Positions 12,501 through 27,500 of a stretch of DNA of 64,000 bases are shown piece after piece. Under the pieces are notes generated by a model that was not told where the DNA came from, ran no database searches, and saw nothing but the letters and a program-made list of their open reading frames with translations. The position numbers were made by a program, and so were the translations under genes. The stretch is from Apostichopus japonicus (lineage: Eukaryota; Echinodermata; Holothuroidea; Aspidochirotida; Stichopodidae). How positions within the stretch are numbered: the first letter of the stretch is position 1; each line of letters begins with the position of its first letter. The stretch covers positions 3,751,001-3,815,000 of the forward strand of contig NC_092568.1 in assembly GCF_037975245.1 (NCBI RefSeq). Reading direction: 5' to 3'.

Positions 12501-15500
12501 AAAATAACTTTATCTGGCATAAAAGAAATATCATTGAGCTCATTTTGTGTAATACAAAATTTTTGTCTTTACAGTTAAAAATAGTGTTCTTAAAGCAGCT
12601 TTTTGAGTTTGGTCAGAATTTGTTTCGAAGATTTGAGTATTTCTTAAACTAGGATTACAAATTGATCCAAATAAGAGGTCAGTCTAGATTTGTTTCTCAC
12701 CAAATGAATGGAAGTGGTTAAGTAATTAATAACTTAGACTCAATCCTCCCTTTTTTTTTACAGCGGACAGTTTCATGTATATGCAACTTTCAAAATTTTG
12801 CTACACCATTTGAAATGAACCTTGACTAAACAAATTAATGAGTTTAATTTTTTTGAGGTGGACTTTGTTTACTTTGGAATAGCATTGAAATATTTATCAA
12901 TTTGAAGTCTATATGCTGCTTTAAATAGTACTTAAGCCTGATTGTAGATATTATGTCCTTGTAGACAAACCAGAACAAGACTTCTTCAACTTTTATTTGT
13001 ACAGATCACCATTCCTCAGCTACTGGAATGGTTCCGAAGAGATTTCACTGGTAGGAGGCTAAACAGCCAGTCCGGACAGGGCGAGGTTTTCGCTGGATTA
13101 TTGAATGTCATCGTACCACACGTTTCTCAACTCCTTGCAGAAAAATTGGAAAAGTATGCCCTCAGATTCTCTCCTGGGAAAATTGAGGTCTTTTCTGGAA
13201 GTGAAGATGACCAAGGAGTGGAAGAAACAGGTAAATTGAAATCCCCCCCTTCTCCTCCACCCGAGTATGTATGGGTTCATATCCTCTTTGGTTCAAATAA
13301 TAGTTTAAGCCCGTCTTTCTTATTACTAATTTAACATGATCCAACATCTTCTACATTTTTTTGGAAGTTGACTTTTCATCTTTTCTTTAGATAAGAGGTC
13401 GACCCTTTTGCGTCAGAGGTCTTTCCAGTTCAAAGTTCGAGTGGATGTGTTCAATCAGGACTTTGGGTACACCCTAGCTTACAGTCCAACGGCCAAGTTT
13501 GCTCACATAAAGAGGAGACTGTCCACTCCGGAGATGAAAGGTCAGAGCAGCGATATGCTGTTTTCTATTGGTCCGCCGTCATCCTCAAGCTCACATTTCC
13601 GGATGACGGAGTCGACGATGAAATACCTCCACTCTAAATCTGATCTATTTGCAGTTCTTGCAAGAGTGTCTAGTTTAGCTGTGGAGGATGATCAACCGCA
13701 AGGCATCGATAACATTTCCTTTAGTACTTCCCTCGAGAGTGACAAGAGCCTAGTGTTTGAAGAGACATTTGGAACCGAGAGAGTTTACGATGCATCGGAG
13801 AACGCAGAGCTTGATAGAGTCCTCATGTCGAGTAACTCCTTCCCGACTCTTCAAAGGCACATCAGAGCTTTTTTTGCCAATATCCTGCCCGTAGCGGACA
13901 CCCCTGGTGAATTCGATACACCTACTTTTGGACCCTGTCAGCCTCTCAACATTGAAAACGTCCAAGCTTGCATATTCGCCCATCAAAACTCTAAGCAGTT
14001 CCAGTACGTAGTCTATCATGCCTTAGAGAGATTGGTACTCGCTAAGAAATGGGGCGAAGCGACGCAACTAATCGAAAATATGTCAGGGTTTGAAGAATCC
14101 TTGAAATCAAACTTTCAAGTCATGAGGGACTTTGTCCTTTGCTGCGCTTGCCAACGACCTGCCAGTCCAACGTCAGAATCGAAGAGAATTGGCATCCATT
14201 GGAAACTTCTCCTCGGAGTGACCAATCCGATCTTACAGATGCACATGATTTTTAGCCTTCTTCAAAAAATACCAGGATTTGCTTGCATACAATTGTTGGC
14301 GATGTCTTTGGCCAAAGTTGAAAGCCCTTCTCCTATGCATGAAGCCATCTCACGTCAGTTGGAAGAGATTAAAATCTATGAAAAGGTACGTCAATAAATA
14401 TGTGTGATTTACTTGAATCTGATCTGGTCAAAACAGTTTTAATTTACTGCTTTTTTAGTTTGAATAGGATCTTGAAAGGAAGATCTCAACTAAATTTCAT
14501 AGCTATAATTTTCTGTTCTTTACTGTACATGATGCCTACCTACTGTATGGTTCTATAGAACTGATGAGTGGTTATGTTAAGTTAGTTTGGTGGCCTTAGC
14601 ATCATATATATACAGAAGACACAGATCATGGCACAAGTACCGTACGTAATGAATAAAATAACAGGCCTTTAAATTCTTTTAACTATCACAGTTGGGTGAA
14701 TTTTCTGGGAAATCTATGTGAAATAGCTTGTGAAGCACAGTGTAAGGGCATTATGGCAATCTAATATTCACGAGATAACAACCAAACTTAAATAATCCAT
14801 TTTACTTTGTGATTACTTCTGCTCCTTCACATGTGGTATCATCTTTTCATGCAAGTATTTAAATGCTTGCATAAATGTATTGTCTGCCTGTAAAATTTCA
14901 ACATAATATATGGAAATATGGATATCTCTCAAGGGTGGGAGGGGGAGGGGGGAGGGCATTCTATTTACTTAGTTGGTGTCCTATTGGTTATTTGTTGAAA
15001 TAAGGTAATAATTAGTGCCATTTTACTAGACGCAGATAAAGTGGTCTTAATTCTGTAGTCTAATTGAGTTAAATAGCTAGCAGGGATATAAGTTTAAGCT
15101 TTCTATCACAACTGCATTAAGCTTAGAAACGACATGAAATGGAGTATCCTTGATTGTTCCTTAGATCGTAGAGTACACCAATGATCAGAAGGGGCTAGAA
15201 GGACAGAGGTTCATGGATGCTGGTTCTCCTTTCAGTCAAGACATTCCTTTACTGACCGAGTGGCAAGACATTGCCCAGGACACGATACATGTCCCACAGA
15301 AGACCCTGGACGTCATTCTTCAGGCTAAAGACTTTGACTTGGCCAAGAGGTGGGCTCGGCATTTTGGAAAAACGGAACAGTTTCACAAGGTCAGTGCACC
15401 ATTAGATTCTGTAGCTTTCTCTTGACGGTGAGAGATTTTATCTTAACTATAAATTGTTGAAAATGTGCAAGTACAACTCACTTGCAATTAATTTATGGGA

Positions 15501-18500
15501 ATTCTGAATATTTGTGCCAATTTATGCATGGGGTGTATTCAGAGGTAGTTTAGGTGTTAGGAAAATGTCAGTTGTTTACCCACCGGATCTGAACACTTCT
15601 TATGTACGCCATAAACCAGGAGAATTTCACCCTGTCTGGGGGGGGGGGGAATTGATGGTTAGCTTACTATGTAGTAATTTCATCATCAACTATTTGGAAC
15701 CAAAGCCATGTTTTGGTCTGTAGCAGTTATAATATTGTCAAAGGCAACCCAAATATCAAGACATTCAGAATTACCCAAGGGGTTAAACCAGACAGACAAA
15801 GAGTTTATTTGAAGTAGTGTATGTATTGTGGCAACCTTGTTGTACAACCCAGCATTCAGGTTTTCTTTGTTGTTGGACTTCATGACCATTTTGTTTTTGG
15901 TCTCAATTCTTTGTCCTTGAGCATTTTGAAATTACTTTAAAAAAAAAGGATGTGATACTACTTTCTGACAGCCAATTCAGGAAATGTGTTGCACTAGACC
16001 TGGTTTGCACCCAGACCTGTTTTGCACCAGACCTGTTTTGAACAGGACCTACAGTACGTTGCACTCGGCCTATCTTGCAAAAACGCTTTCTTTTTACACT
16101 CTTCATTTACTGACACAATGTAACAAGCTGTTCACCAGTTTGAAACCGAATATCAGATTCTACAGTTTAATGAAATAATTCCCTCTCTATTGACTCTTGT
16201 TTAATTTACAGGATATCAGGCAAAAACACTTGGAGCATTGTCTGTCAGAATCTACCATCCATGTCGATGCGTACGATGTAAGTGAATCAAAGTTAAATTG
16301 ATTCTAGTCAAGGATGACAGTCTAAAAGAACCCATGCAGATAGCTGGTTATACATCCCTAAAATTCCCACCATTTTTGTAAAGAATGGAGTAACATATTC
16401 CCATATTTATACTTGAATGTTGATGTGAGTTTTGCTAGCGGTAATAATCCTGTTTATTCTCCAATGGCGTTTGACCTTCCATGATCTTCTCTGTACATGA
16501 GTATTATTCATAACAAGTTTCTTCTTGCAAGCTATGTCTTGGGTAAATTGGATGCATTTTTTAAGCAATAAGAAAATGCTTCAGGTTGATTAATTTCTTT
16601 ATCTTCTGGAACAGATTCTGGAATCTATAGAAGTAGAAGAATTGGCATCTTTGGGAAAGAATTTATTAGACAGCAGTGAGGAGATTAGTTTAGAAGGAAC
16701 TGTTTTCATGGTTCAATATTTGATGCAGCAATGTGCTGGAGTACTGCCTACCAACACACTAGAGGAATTCCAGGCCTTACTCATCGGTGCCAAGGTTGGT
16801 ATCTTAATATGATATGCTGTCTATGTAATAGTTACTATCGTATGTAAAAGTTAGAGAGCCTGACATTTCGATCTCCAGTAGGATCTTCTTCAGATGCTTA
16901 GTGATAGGAAAACAAAGTTAAAACAAACTAAGAGACCCTGCTAAGATCAAAACATCAGGCCCTCCAACTCTTACTTTAGTTACTTACACATACTTTTTGC
17001 AGTAGATAAGTAGATTGCTAACAGTTTTTTTCCTCTCAATATTTACTGCTGTCAGTGTGAAAGAGAATGTATTTTAGCCAATGAGGAAAGCATAGAAAAA
17101 TATTTCATCAAGAAAACTTATTTGATATCATAACCATTACAATGTTATCACCGACTGTTAAATGGAATTGCTTGATAACGTATTTGTAAATACCACTGGT
17201 CGATGGCACTACAATATTTCACGGAGAGATCTTTGAAGTTGTTCAAGATCCAATAGTGAGTCTGATCTAATCTGATGGTGTTTCTTCTGTAGGCCCTCCT
17301 GTGTCTTCCTGAATCAGCCAGGACGGATTATTGTCATCTCAAATCTCACCCAGAACTCATCTTTGAACAACTCCTCATGAATATGAAGGTTTGTTATTGT
17401 TGTTGTTTACTGTTGTCAATACTATCGTTTTCTTTTCTCTTATTCATATTTTGATTTTTTATGACTAGGAACTAGGCAGGGAAGGGCTGTTGGTCGTGTT
17501 ATATTCGGATATAATACTCTCATCCAACTTCTATTTAAAATTCAGTTAATCGATAAAATTGTAAATAGTTGGAATACTCATGGATGTCCTACTTGGGATT
17601 ACATAGTAGTAGAAGTAAGTAGTAAGTTGAGTCTCGTCTATCCGACATGCTCAGTGATTAACCTCCTCCACGTATCACGATCTTGCGCAATCCCATACAG
17701 TATGGGATTACATACTGTATGATAAATGTCAGCCATGTTTGCAATTTTTCAAGTTTGCAACAAGACAGATGATGTAATGGTAACACGTAGTTACCTACAT
17801 TGGTTTGTGGTGATAGTTTGATTATGATCATGACGAACGTAATGTTTGTGGACACGCTTATGTAATTAGGTATTGTTATGTGGTGTTACTTAAACATAAA
17901 TCACCTCTCCTTTGTCATATACGGTTTATTAATTACTTACAAGTCTCCTGTTGTTTGAGTTTTTTCACCCCTTCAACCATGCCAGAGAACCACTGTCCAC
18001 CTTAATAATGATAATAATTATAATACTTATTGATATAGCACATTATACCGACGGTCTCGATGCGCTTCACAAGAAACAAAATGATCAGTACAACAATACC
18101 TTGTTAGAATTCCATGAAATCCTCCCACATAATCATATGATACAAGGAAGTTGTACCAAATCAGACTCTGAAAATGTAAACATTTCCTGTTAACCATGTT
18201 CCTTGACTCAAATTCTGCAAGATGTTGAATTGAAGAGAGTATTTAAATAAATAGCCCTGCTTATTTTCAAACATCTGGTAAGTCTTTGGAACTTAGGGAG
18301 TGAAGACTCTCACGCTTTACTTGAGTCGTGACCTTGCTCTTGCTCATATTCTTATGGTTATTCTGAGTTTAATTCTGACAGCACCAAAGAATCAAGTGAG
18401 AGTGAACAATTATTTCTATGTCTGGAGTTTCTGAACTTGCCAGAACACCCAAACCTATGTGATGGTATGGTAAGAATCTGGCTACAACAGCTACTGGTCA

Positions 18501-21500
18501 GAGTCAACACATTAAATGACCATAATCTGTCACTTAATCACACAGAAAAAAGAAATATGTTTATGTTTCCATCTTTCTAGGTGGAGTGGGCAAGTAAAGT
18601 TCATGGTTTACTGATGAAGGAGCTGGAGGCCACGATATATACACTGCCCTCAGTGTCCGTCCAATCCATCAAAGCCATGGTACTTTACTATGCGAAAGCT
18701 GCGATATACGTAGCCTTGGTAGAATTATCAGATATGGGTACGTATTTATCAATGCAGTGTAATCTTAAGACTGCGTCTCTTCTCATTTTAACTTGTCTCG
18801 TCTAGCCTAGGCTAAACTACTTTAAGCTATTCTGAACTAATCTGATCTAAATTGGTCATGCTCAAGTTGTTTCGAGAGTTTTTAAGGTTCAATAATGGAA
18901 TTTCACCTCATCTTAAAATCAGCTATGCCAAATGTCTTTAGTATTTTCCTTTGTTTGCTCAATATTTATTAAAATGGGAAAAAGTTAGCCTTACCTTCTC
19001 AAGTGGACTACCTTGGTGTAAGTTAAAAAGAACTATCATTGTTCTCTTTATTTGAGACAAATTCTCTTTTAAATTAAGAAATTTTCATGTCAGATCAGAG
19101 AAGTAAGAATTCAGATCTGAGAAAAAAATATATATGGCTAGATGACTAATAGACATTTATGTTGAAATTTTTCTTCACAGTGAAATGTTTACTTTCTTTA
19201 ATATGTAAAATACATTCTTCTCGAGTTGAATGAATTAAGTTACTTATTTTCTGTAATGAGAAAACTATGAAGATGGATATATGATATAGTTCCCACCGAT
19301 GTTCTTTGTAGTATTATGTCTGGTAATTGAGAGGTTGGGTACTATAGTAGCACTTTTGCTTTTGTCATCAGTTATGGCTTGTAGCATGTGAGTAGTTGGG
19401 CAGAGATATTATTTAGCACTTACACATGCGCAGGTGCTTACCTGCAAGCACACACTTATGCTATTTAAGCCATCAGACTCATTAGTACTGTTGTTTTTCG
19501 CTTTGCAAGGACTGAAAATGTATTGATAAAAATATTATTTGTTTATTGTATGCACGGTCTGAATCACTATGAAGTCCATCATTCACATTATTACAGTTTC
19601 TCATTTATGTTCAAATTTTTCTTTTGAAATAATCCATACCACAACATATTAGTTATTAGTGTGTTCATTTCTAGACTTTACTCCATTCTTATTATATCCA
19701 ATCTTAGAATGTTCAATGTTTCGACAACCTGCCAGTGTATTTACTACTATTTAGCATGCTAAAGTATCATGTCTGCATATATAATACTTTTGTATCAGAA
19801 CAAGGCTTCATTTATTCTTATCAGATTGGCAGTAATAATGTTTCTTACTAACTTATGAATTCAATGGCATCATGCATGGATGGCAGCATCATATTTTCTT
19901 TTTAATTTGTTAAAACTTTGCAAACATAACCACTTTTAAGGTTTTTTTTTTACATGTGTATTATTTCAGTGATAATTGCATGACTGTATGAGCATTTAAG
20001 ACAAAGTGCCAATGGAGTATATTAAGTATTGTGTGTATATAAGGTTGGAAAAGAGCAAAGAAGTTTTAGTGAATCGATGGGATTTGAACCAGAGACTCTG
20101 CAACCTACCATCTGAGCTATCCAGTCCTTAGTTGGTAGTGATTGCTGTATATAATCCATTCTTTTCTGGGCGATCTAGTCAATCAGAAGCCAAAGTACCC
20201 TTGTACTATTTAATTAGGGATCAAACCCTAGTGTCATTTAATTCAACCCAGAAAGTGACTGGGAAGGGATTTCAAGAGAAGTTTGGTTCTTTATTTAGAA
20301 AATGAACAATGTAAAACTGATTGGGAAATTATGGACAGTGGAAAAGAGCATAGAAATATTAGTAAATTTAGTAATATGGTGTCATTAATTCATAAGCATT
20401 AGTATTGAGTATTATATGTATATTGTACTGTGTGTGCAAAGTGTTGTTTGCTATGTTGTGTAAACAATTTGTAAATGTAAGTATTATGTTTATATTGTGT
20501 GTGCTATGTAGTGTGATCAATGTGTAAATTATGTTAGTATTTTGTGCATATACAGTAGTGTTGCGTGCTACATTGTGTGATGGGTGTGTAATTGCTTATG
20601 TTGCGTGTATAAACTGCGTATGCTATGTTGTGTGATCAACTTTGTAAATGTTAGTATTGTGTGCATATAGTGTTGTGTGCTCTGTGAGATGAAAGTGCTA
20701 GTATTGCGTGTATTTAGTGTTGTGTGCAATGTTGTGTTATCAATGTGTAAATGCTAGAATTTTGTGTATATACTGTGTGTGGTATGTTCCGTTATCAATT
20801 TGTTAATTATGAGTATTGTGTGTATAATACTGTATATATACTGTGTGTGCTATTTTGCGACCAATCTAAGTATTGTGTGTCTGTAGTGTGGTCTGCTATG
20901 TTGTTTTATCAATGTGTAATTGCTAGAATGTGTGTGTGCTAGTGTGGTGTTATCCATGTGTAAAGTGTTATATTGTGTGCATATAGTGTTGTGTGATGTG
21001 TTGTGTGATCAAAGTGTAAGTTGTTAGTATTGTGTGTATTTACTGAACAGAAACTAACAGTCCAAAAGGCAACCTCAAACAGTAGCTGTGAACATCCAAA
21101 TGATGTTTGTAATCACCCAAGATGATTGAATTATCGTTGAAAAATCGGCCCTGATAATTATTAAACAATTTAAAATCATCCCTGTTTGTAGATGGTTGCC
21201 ACCTAATGGCCAGCTCAAGCATATTTTACATGCATGTTATATATGGCTTAGTAACCATTCAAAGGTTTGTATCATGCTGACATTCCAGCAAACATTTGTT
21301 GTACTTTAAATGTTTATCAAATTTCCAGGTACATCGACTTTGCAGAGAAGTATGACCGCTGCGTCTCTCATGAGCCTCAGTACCATAACCACCCCCTTCG
21401 CTACTGCCAGAGGCAGGCTTTCTCGCCTCTCCTCAGTTTCTCCGCCATCAATTCCAGTCCCAAAACCAAAGAGAAGCTTTGACTCACATAAAGGTTACTT

Positions 21501-24500
21501 GCACCGCTCTTATTTCTTTGCCAGTGTTGTAATTTTTCATTTTTCTTTTATTTGTTTGGCTTTAGTCCAACTTTGCAGCAGTAGGCAAGAAATTTACATA
21601 AAAAGAAAAGACGCCTCATCTGCACTATAATTACAAAATACAAAAACACAATAAAATTGCTAGTTTATATGATAATATTCCTTTTATTTCTTTTGTATGT
21701 CATGCTGCTTAATTAAAAAAAAAAAATTCCAGTTCACGACAAGGTATTCATCACAGGACAATATCTACATGGAGGTGATTTGGAGGTTGCATAATTGTCT
21801 TTTCATTAAGAAATGCCAATTTTGTGGATCAAGTTGTCACAAGCTATAAAAAAATGAATTTTATATCAATATTGTAGGACACTTTTTGGATTTGAACTAA
21901 AATATAATAAGTGTCAGTAATCTATTTTTTTGCACAGACCCTAGTACAAGTGAGAAGAAATGGCTGGGTTTGCTCATGTTTGATTTGAAATATAAAAAAA
22001 AGGTTACTTTGTGAACACAGTATCTTGGAAGTATATACCACTAACACATAATTGTATTTAGGCCTCAGGCACCTTTCCCTAATATTTCATATTTATATTT
22101 TTTACTCTCATTCCCTGTAGTCTTCAAACCTGCTTTTTGAGGAATTTTATGCTACTAAACCCAGTGATTGCAAATAACCATTTCTAGTGAATGTTACAAA
22201 GAAATTAAAGAAAACGTGGTGTATTTAATTTTTTCTTATTTGTGTAATTTACCAACTACACAGCCTTCCTGTCTTTTTTTGCAAGTCTGTATGTTCCAGT
22301 CATTAAATGTTTTTATTAAAAAATAGCCTATTATGATCATTACACATTTTTGATTTCCTCACCTCAGTCATTGTATCACTAGATATGTGTACTACGGGAT
22401 CTGACACTTCCAAGCCAGCAGCTTTAGACAATAAGAATACTCTGCCCACCACACCCCCCAAGAAAGAGGATTGGGTACCGGATGGGACAGTCACTCACTG
22501 CATGAACTGTCAAACTGAGAAGTTCAGTATGGTATGTCTTTACTCATCAGTCAGTCGCCATGGTGTTAGCATATGGGAAGCTAAGAGTACTCCTTCTAGT
22601 TAGTTTATTCTATGCACAGGTGCAATATGAAGTTCCAGTCAGCACCAAAGACCTCAAATCCCAAGAATATATATATTTCTTTCTTATAATATTTAATATC
22701 TTAAAGGGCATGTTCTCTGGCACACTCTCATACTGCCTTGAAATATTGCACACAATAAATACTTCTTCGACTACAAAACACTTCATCCTTTCTATCACAA
22801 GGTGTCCTCTCACACCCCTCGCACACCTCTCTCCAGCTGAGTTCTAGCTAGTCCCCTATTCCTCTCTCTCCACAAAGCTGTACATTCCTTATTGAATCTT
22901 CTTATTACCAAGTACAAAGAGACAGTCAGTCTATCCAATACAAATGTGTCTACCTAGCTCTTACTTCCATATGAGTATCATGTAATCCCTACTTTTATGT
23001 TTCTAACCCAGCTTCACTATTCTTCATTTAGGTTAATATTCCTTTCCCCACCCCTGATTGGTGTGGATGATGTCCTACACTTGCAATAACTAATCCACTG
23101 TGCAGTAGTTGATTGGAGATCTTAGGCTGTGAATATAATTTGTAATGTTGGCATGAAATTGCAATACTAGTAGCCCCTACCAACCTAACCAGAACCAGAA
23201 CCAGCCTAATTGAGGATGTAGGACCCTCTGGATGAGATAGCATCTGTGCAATGGGAACGATGATGTAACATATGGATTCATAACTGTTCTTGGAAGTGAA
23301 GTTCAGTGATGTGTAGTGTATAAGAGGCAGCACTAGACTCCAATGAAGAGCTGAAATTACTTATCTCTTGCCACTCTGTAGCCTGGATGATATCCTGCCC
23401 TGCCCCCACCCTCAATCCCTTTATATGTAATTTTGTCATTGGTCATATATATCTTTTACCATATTTTAAAAGTTACCTTCTTCCCTTTATATGTAATTTT
23501 GTCATTTGACATATTTATGTTTTACCATATTTTAAAGGTTATCTTCTTCCCTTTACATGTAATTTTGTCATTTGATATATATACCATATTTGAAAGGTTA
23601 TCTTCTTCAGTACATTGAATCACAATGATCCTTCTTGATGTACTCTTATCTTCCTCAAACTGCAGTTGAATAGGAGGCACCATTGCCGTCGCTGTGGACG
23701 CGTTGTTTGCTGGCGTTGTTCTCAGCTCAAAGCAGTCGTGCAGGGTTACGGTGAAACCCCAGTCAGAGTTTGCGATCAATGTTATCGTGCCTTCATTATG
23801 CCAAGGTAACCAATCGATAAGCATCGTCACATCTTTACTATTGATCTAAGGTGACATTTCCAGCCACTTTGACACACAACCCCCATTATCCCCTTAACCT
23901 GCTACCTTGTCTGGTCAAGTTTTATCCAAGATCATTAACAAAAATTTGAAAAAAATGTAGAAATTATATATGTGGAGCTTTCATGCATATTTCAGCAATT
24001 TCATCAGCAGTTTTTATGTGTTTTACATACAAAACACCACCACCAAACCATGTCATTTTCTTTAGACCTCAAGGTGGAAAGCTGAGCTCAACTCCTCATT
24101 CTCTCGACAAGAGAGGGCTAGGGGTGCACCTTTCTCAAAGTCTGACCCCATCTCCTGTCCAAGGTGGTGGTTCAAGGTCAAGGTCTGGTACACCTACATC
24201 TTTTGAGGTAGCTCAGGGGGATATGATTGCCCCACAGTACATGCAGGACATGGAGTGGAAGCTCAGCCTCGATAGGAACGAAAATATTACAATCAGGGAG
24301 GACTTTTACTACGACAAGGTACGTCAAACCCTAATTGACCAGGATGACTGAAGTGTGCCTGATGTGATACTTCTCTTAGTTTGTGGATTCTTCTTTCAAG
24401 ATTTCACATGACCTATGATCCTGTAGTGAACATAACATTGTGGTGGTCACATATTCATGATCCTGTAGTGAACATAACATTATGGTGGTCACATATTTGT

Positions 24501-27500
24501 GATCCTATAGTGAACATAACATTGTGGTGGTCACATATTTGTGATCCTTTAGTGAACATAACATTATGGTGGTCACATATTTGTGATCCTATAGTGAACA
24601 TAACATTGTGGTGGTCACATATTTGTGATCCTATAGTGAACATAACATTGTGGTGGTCACATATTTGTGATCCTATAGTGAACATAACATTGTGGTGGTC
24701 ACATATTTGTGATCCTATAGTGAACATAACATTGTGGTGGTCACATATTTGTGATCCTATAGTGAACATAACATTGTGGTGGTCACATATTTGTGATCCT
24801 ATAGTGAACATAACATTGTGGTGGTCACATATTTGTGATCCTATAGTGAACATAACATTGTGGTGGTCACATATTTGTGATCCTATAGTGAACATAACAT
24901 TGTGGTGGTCACATATTCAGAGTAGTATCATCACTTTAGTAGTATCATCACTCTTGATTAGTATCGCCACAATGTATTAGTATCATCACACTTGAGTAGT
25001 ATCGTCACACTTTATTGTATCATCACACTCGAGTAGAATAGTCACACTCGAGTAGTTTTGTCACACTGGAGTAGTATGGGCATACTTCAGTTATCAATTC
25101 ACTTTAGTGGTCTGGATAATGCTATCACATATAACCTTCATTACTTCTGAAAGGATATAATATAATACACAAATCAACATAAACTTATCTCTAAAACACG
25201 AATACACCAAACTCACATGATTATGTAATCTAGTCTTTACATTTGATTGGCAGTTTTGAGGTGTATTCATCCTAAAATGGTGACATTCTTCCTAAAGTTT
25301 TGTTTGAGATTTCCTTTTAACCCTTGCATCCAGCAGATAAATTATTTCTAACGTAATCTAAAAATATTGTGAACATTTTGAGTCAAGGAATGTCCTATGT
25401 TTAATTTGGCACCATCTCATCCATGTTTTCTTGAAAACTCACTGCTTATGTTACACGTGAATTGCTCAAAGTTTTGTTTCTAGTTTTGTAAGTGGAACCA
25501 CATTCCTCTTTGAGTGTTGCAATTAACATGTTCCAGTCTCTCTCTCTCTCTCCAGGCTCCCAATACATCTCTTTGTCAGTCTATTTTGGATTTACTTAAT
25601 GACTCCTTTGAGTGTGGAGGACATCTCTTACAATTTGCGGAAACATTGTCTGAAAAGCTCAAGCCAATTAGACCTGGGGTCCCAAACCCTGAAGTTGACC
25701 ATTCTTTAATCATAAGGTGGGATTGCCATTTGTTATATTTTGTTAATGATCCTGATAGTAACAGGAGTTCTCTGCAATACACTGATATCTATGTTTCTAG
25801 AAGGCTGTTATGAAAATGCTGTATTTATCTGGGGCAGTTCATATATAGAAAATGTAATTTAGTCATTACATAATATAACTTTCTTATTTAGTTTTAGCAG
25901 GAAAATGAACACTTTAGATTGTAACTAAAATAGGTATATATGTAGCAGGTATGCTATCACAAATACATTTTGAATTTGACTCACATAATAGCATTAAAAC
26001 TACCATATATCTCAATGTCACTAAGGTATTTATCACTATAACACTATGGTGAATGCTTCTTGAATGTAATTCAGGTATATGTAGCATTAATAATACAGCG
26101 AATGTTACTTGAATCCAACTCTCGCAGGCCGTTTTGCTAAAAATCTGCTGCTGTTTTACAGTCACAGTACACATGATCTATTAATATGTAACGTTTTGCT
26201 TTGCTAGGTAGGCGCTTCTGACAACACTTGTGTCATAGGGGCGCGGTATAAATGTACATTATTATTTTCATTATTATATCATCATTTTAGCATTTCTATG
26301 CCTCATTTCCAATACAGTATGATGAGAACCTTACTATTCAATGCCAAACTGAAGTTTGCCCACGGGGAGGAGAGCAACTGGGTAGAGAAGTGTGACACAT
26401 ATCTTAGTACGGTAGATTTACTCAAGTTGTTTGTGGCCAATAACTGTGCCGACATCCCAAGTATCCAAGAACTAGCCCAGGCAGAGAAAGCCAGGTAAGA
26501 GGCACAACTCTCCCATGTGACTATATTCATTCTCCTTCATTTGCACAATCATTTTTCTCTTTTTTTTTCATCTGAAGTGGTAGAGATTTTCATCAGTTTT
26601 CATTATACCATTTCTAAAATAAGGTAACATGGAAATCGTCTAAAAAATCCCGAGAAACAATACCAACTTAAGTGTCTCCTTAATGTCAAATTTTATTTAA
26701 GTTTGTTTCTTTTTCAGCTTTGATTTGATATTGTAGATTATTAAGTTGTTGTTACCACTAAATCTCATTTTCAGGAACGTCCGTGACCGCCTCGTGAAAA
26801 GTGAGCGACTTTTGCTAGCGATGGAAGTCTCTACTAAGTGTGGTCTTGACAACACAGCAGTCTGGTCAGCCTGGGGTTCCAGTTGTTTGAGGGCCGGAGC
26901 GTATGAAATGGCACGGTTTAAGTTCTCCAGAGTTTTGAAGGTATCTAATACTTTGTGATAGTTACAAATTATCTGTAGCAGAAAGGGCTCCATCTATCAA
27001 AATTGCAAGTATAAATTGTTTTGAGGTTTTGATATTGCCTTATTGGGAGACTGATTTGTAAGTGACATGGACTTCCCTGACCTGAGCTCTCTAATCAATC
27101 TAACATATGTTAAAAAGGAGTTTATGTGTGGCAAATGGTGAGCTTGATTTTACAGGATTAGTTCAAGCAAATGAATTTATGTTTAGCAGCTTGTTTGAAG
27201 TACCTTTAATATCGAAAGTTTTTGAAGTTCCGCTAGCCATGTTTCTGATTGCTGTTTTGATCAAATTCAAAGAGAGAAAAAACTGTTTACAATCTGCTTA
27301 TCTACTGCAAACAGCTTGTGTAAGTAAATAAATGTAAGACTTAGAGGGCCTTGCGTTTAGATCCTACGGCTCGGATCTTCTTAAAAGACAAACTGTTAGC
27401 ATTCCAGAAGATCCTCCCAGAAGAGTCAGACCCTCTCAACTTATACATTAGACCAAGTTCAAATGATTTCCCCCAACCTTGTTTTTGCACAAGCGGAAAT

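Larger units (their letters stand above)
18738..21328. other. Longest visible ZFYVE26 intron
   Basis: A 2.6-kb intron between the 18581 and 21329 exons. It holds a tRNA-derived SINE piece (20040-20135) and a degenerate TGTG-rich minisatellite (20395-21045). I see no further exon with consistent splice sites and frame. Confidence 0.7.

Noticed and set aside
24381..24980. 199-codon + strand frame and 146-codon - strand frame made of [11 protein letters not shown] and [13 protein letters not shown] repeats
   Set aside because: Both are by-products of the 42-base minisatellite inside a ZFYVE26 intron; they have no splice, start or homology support.
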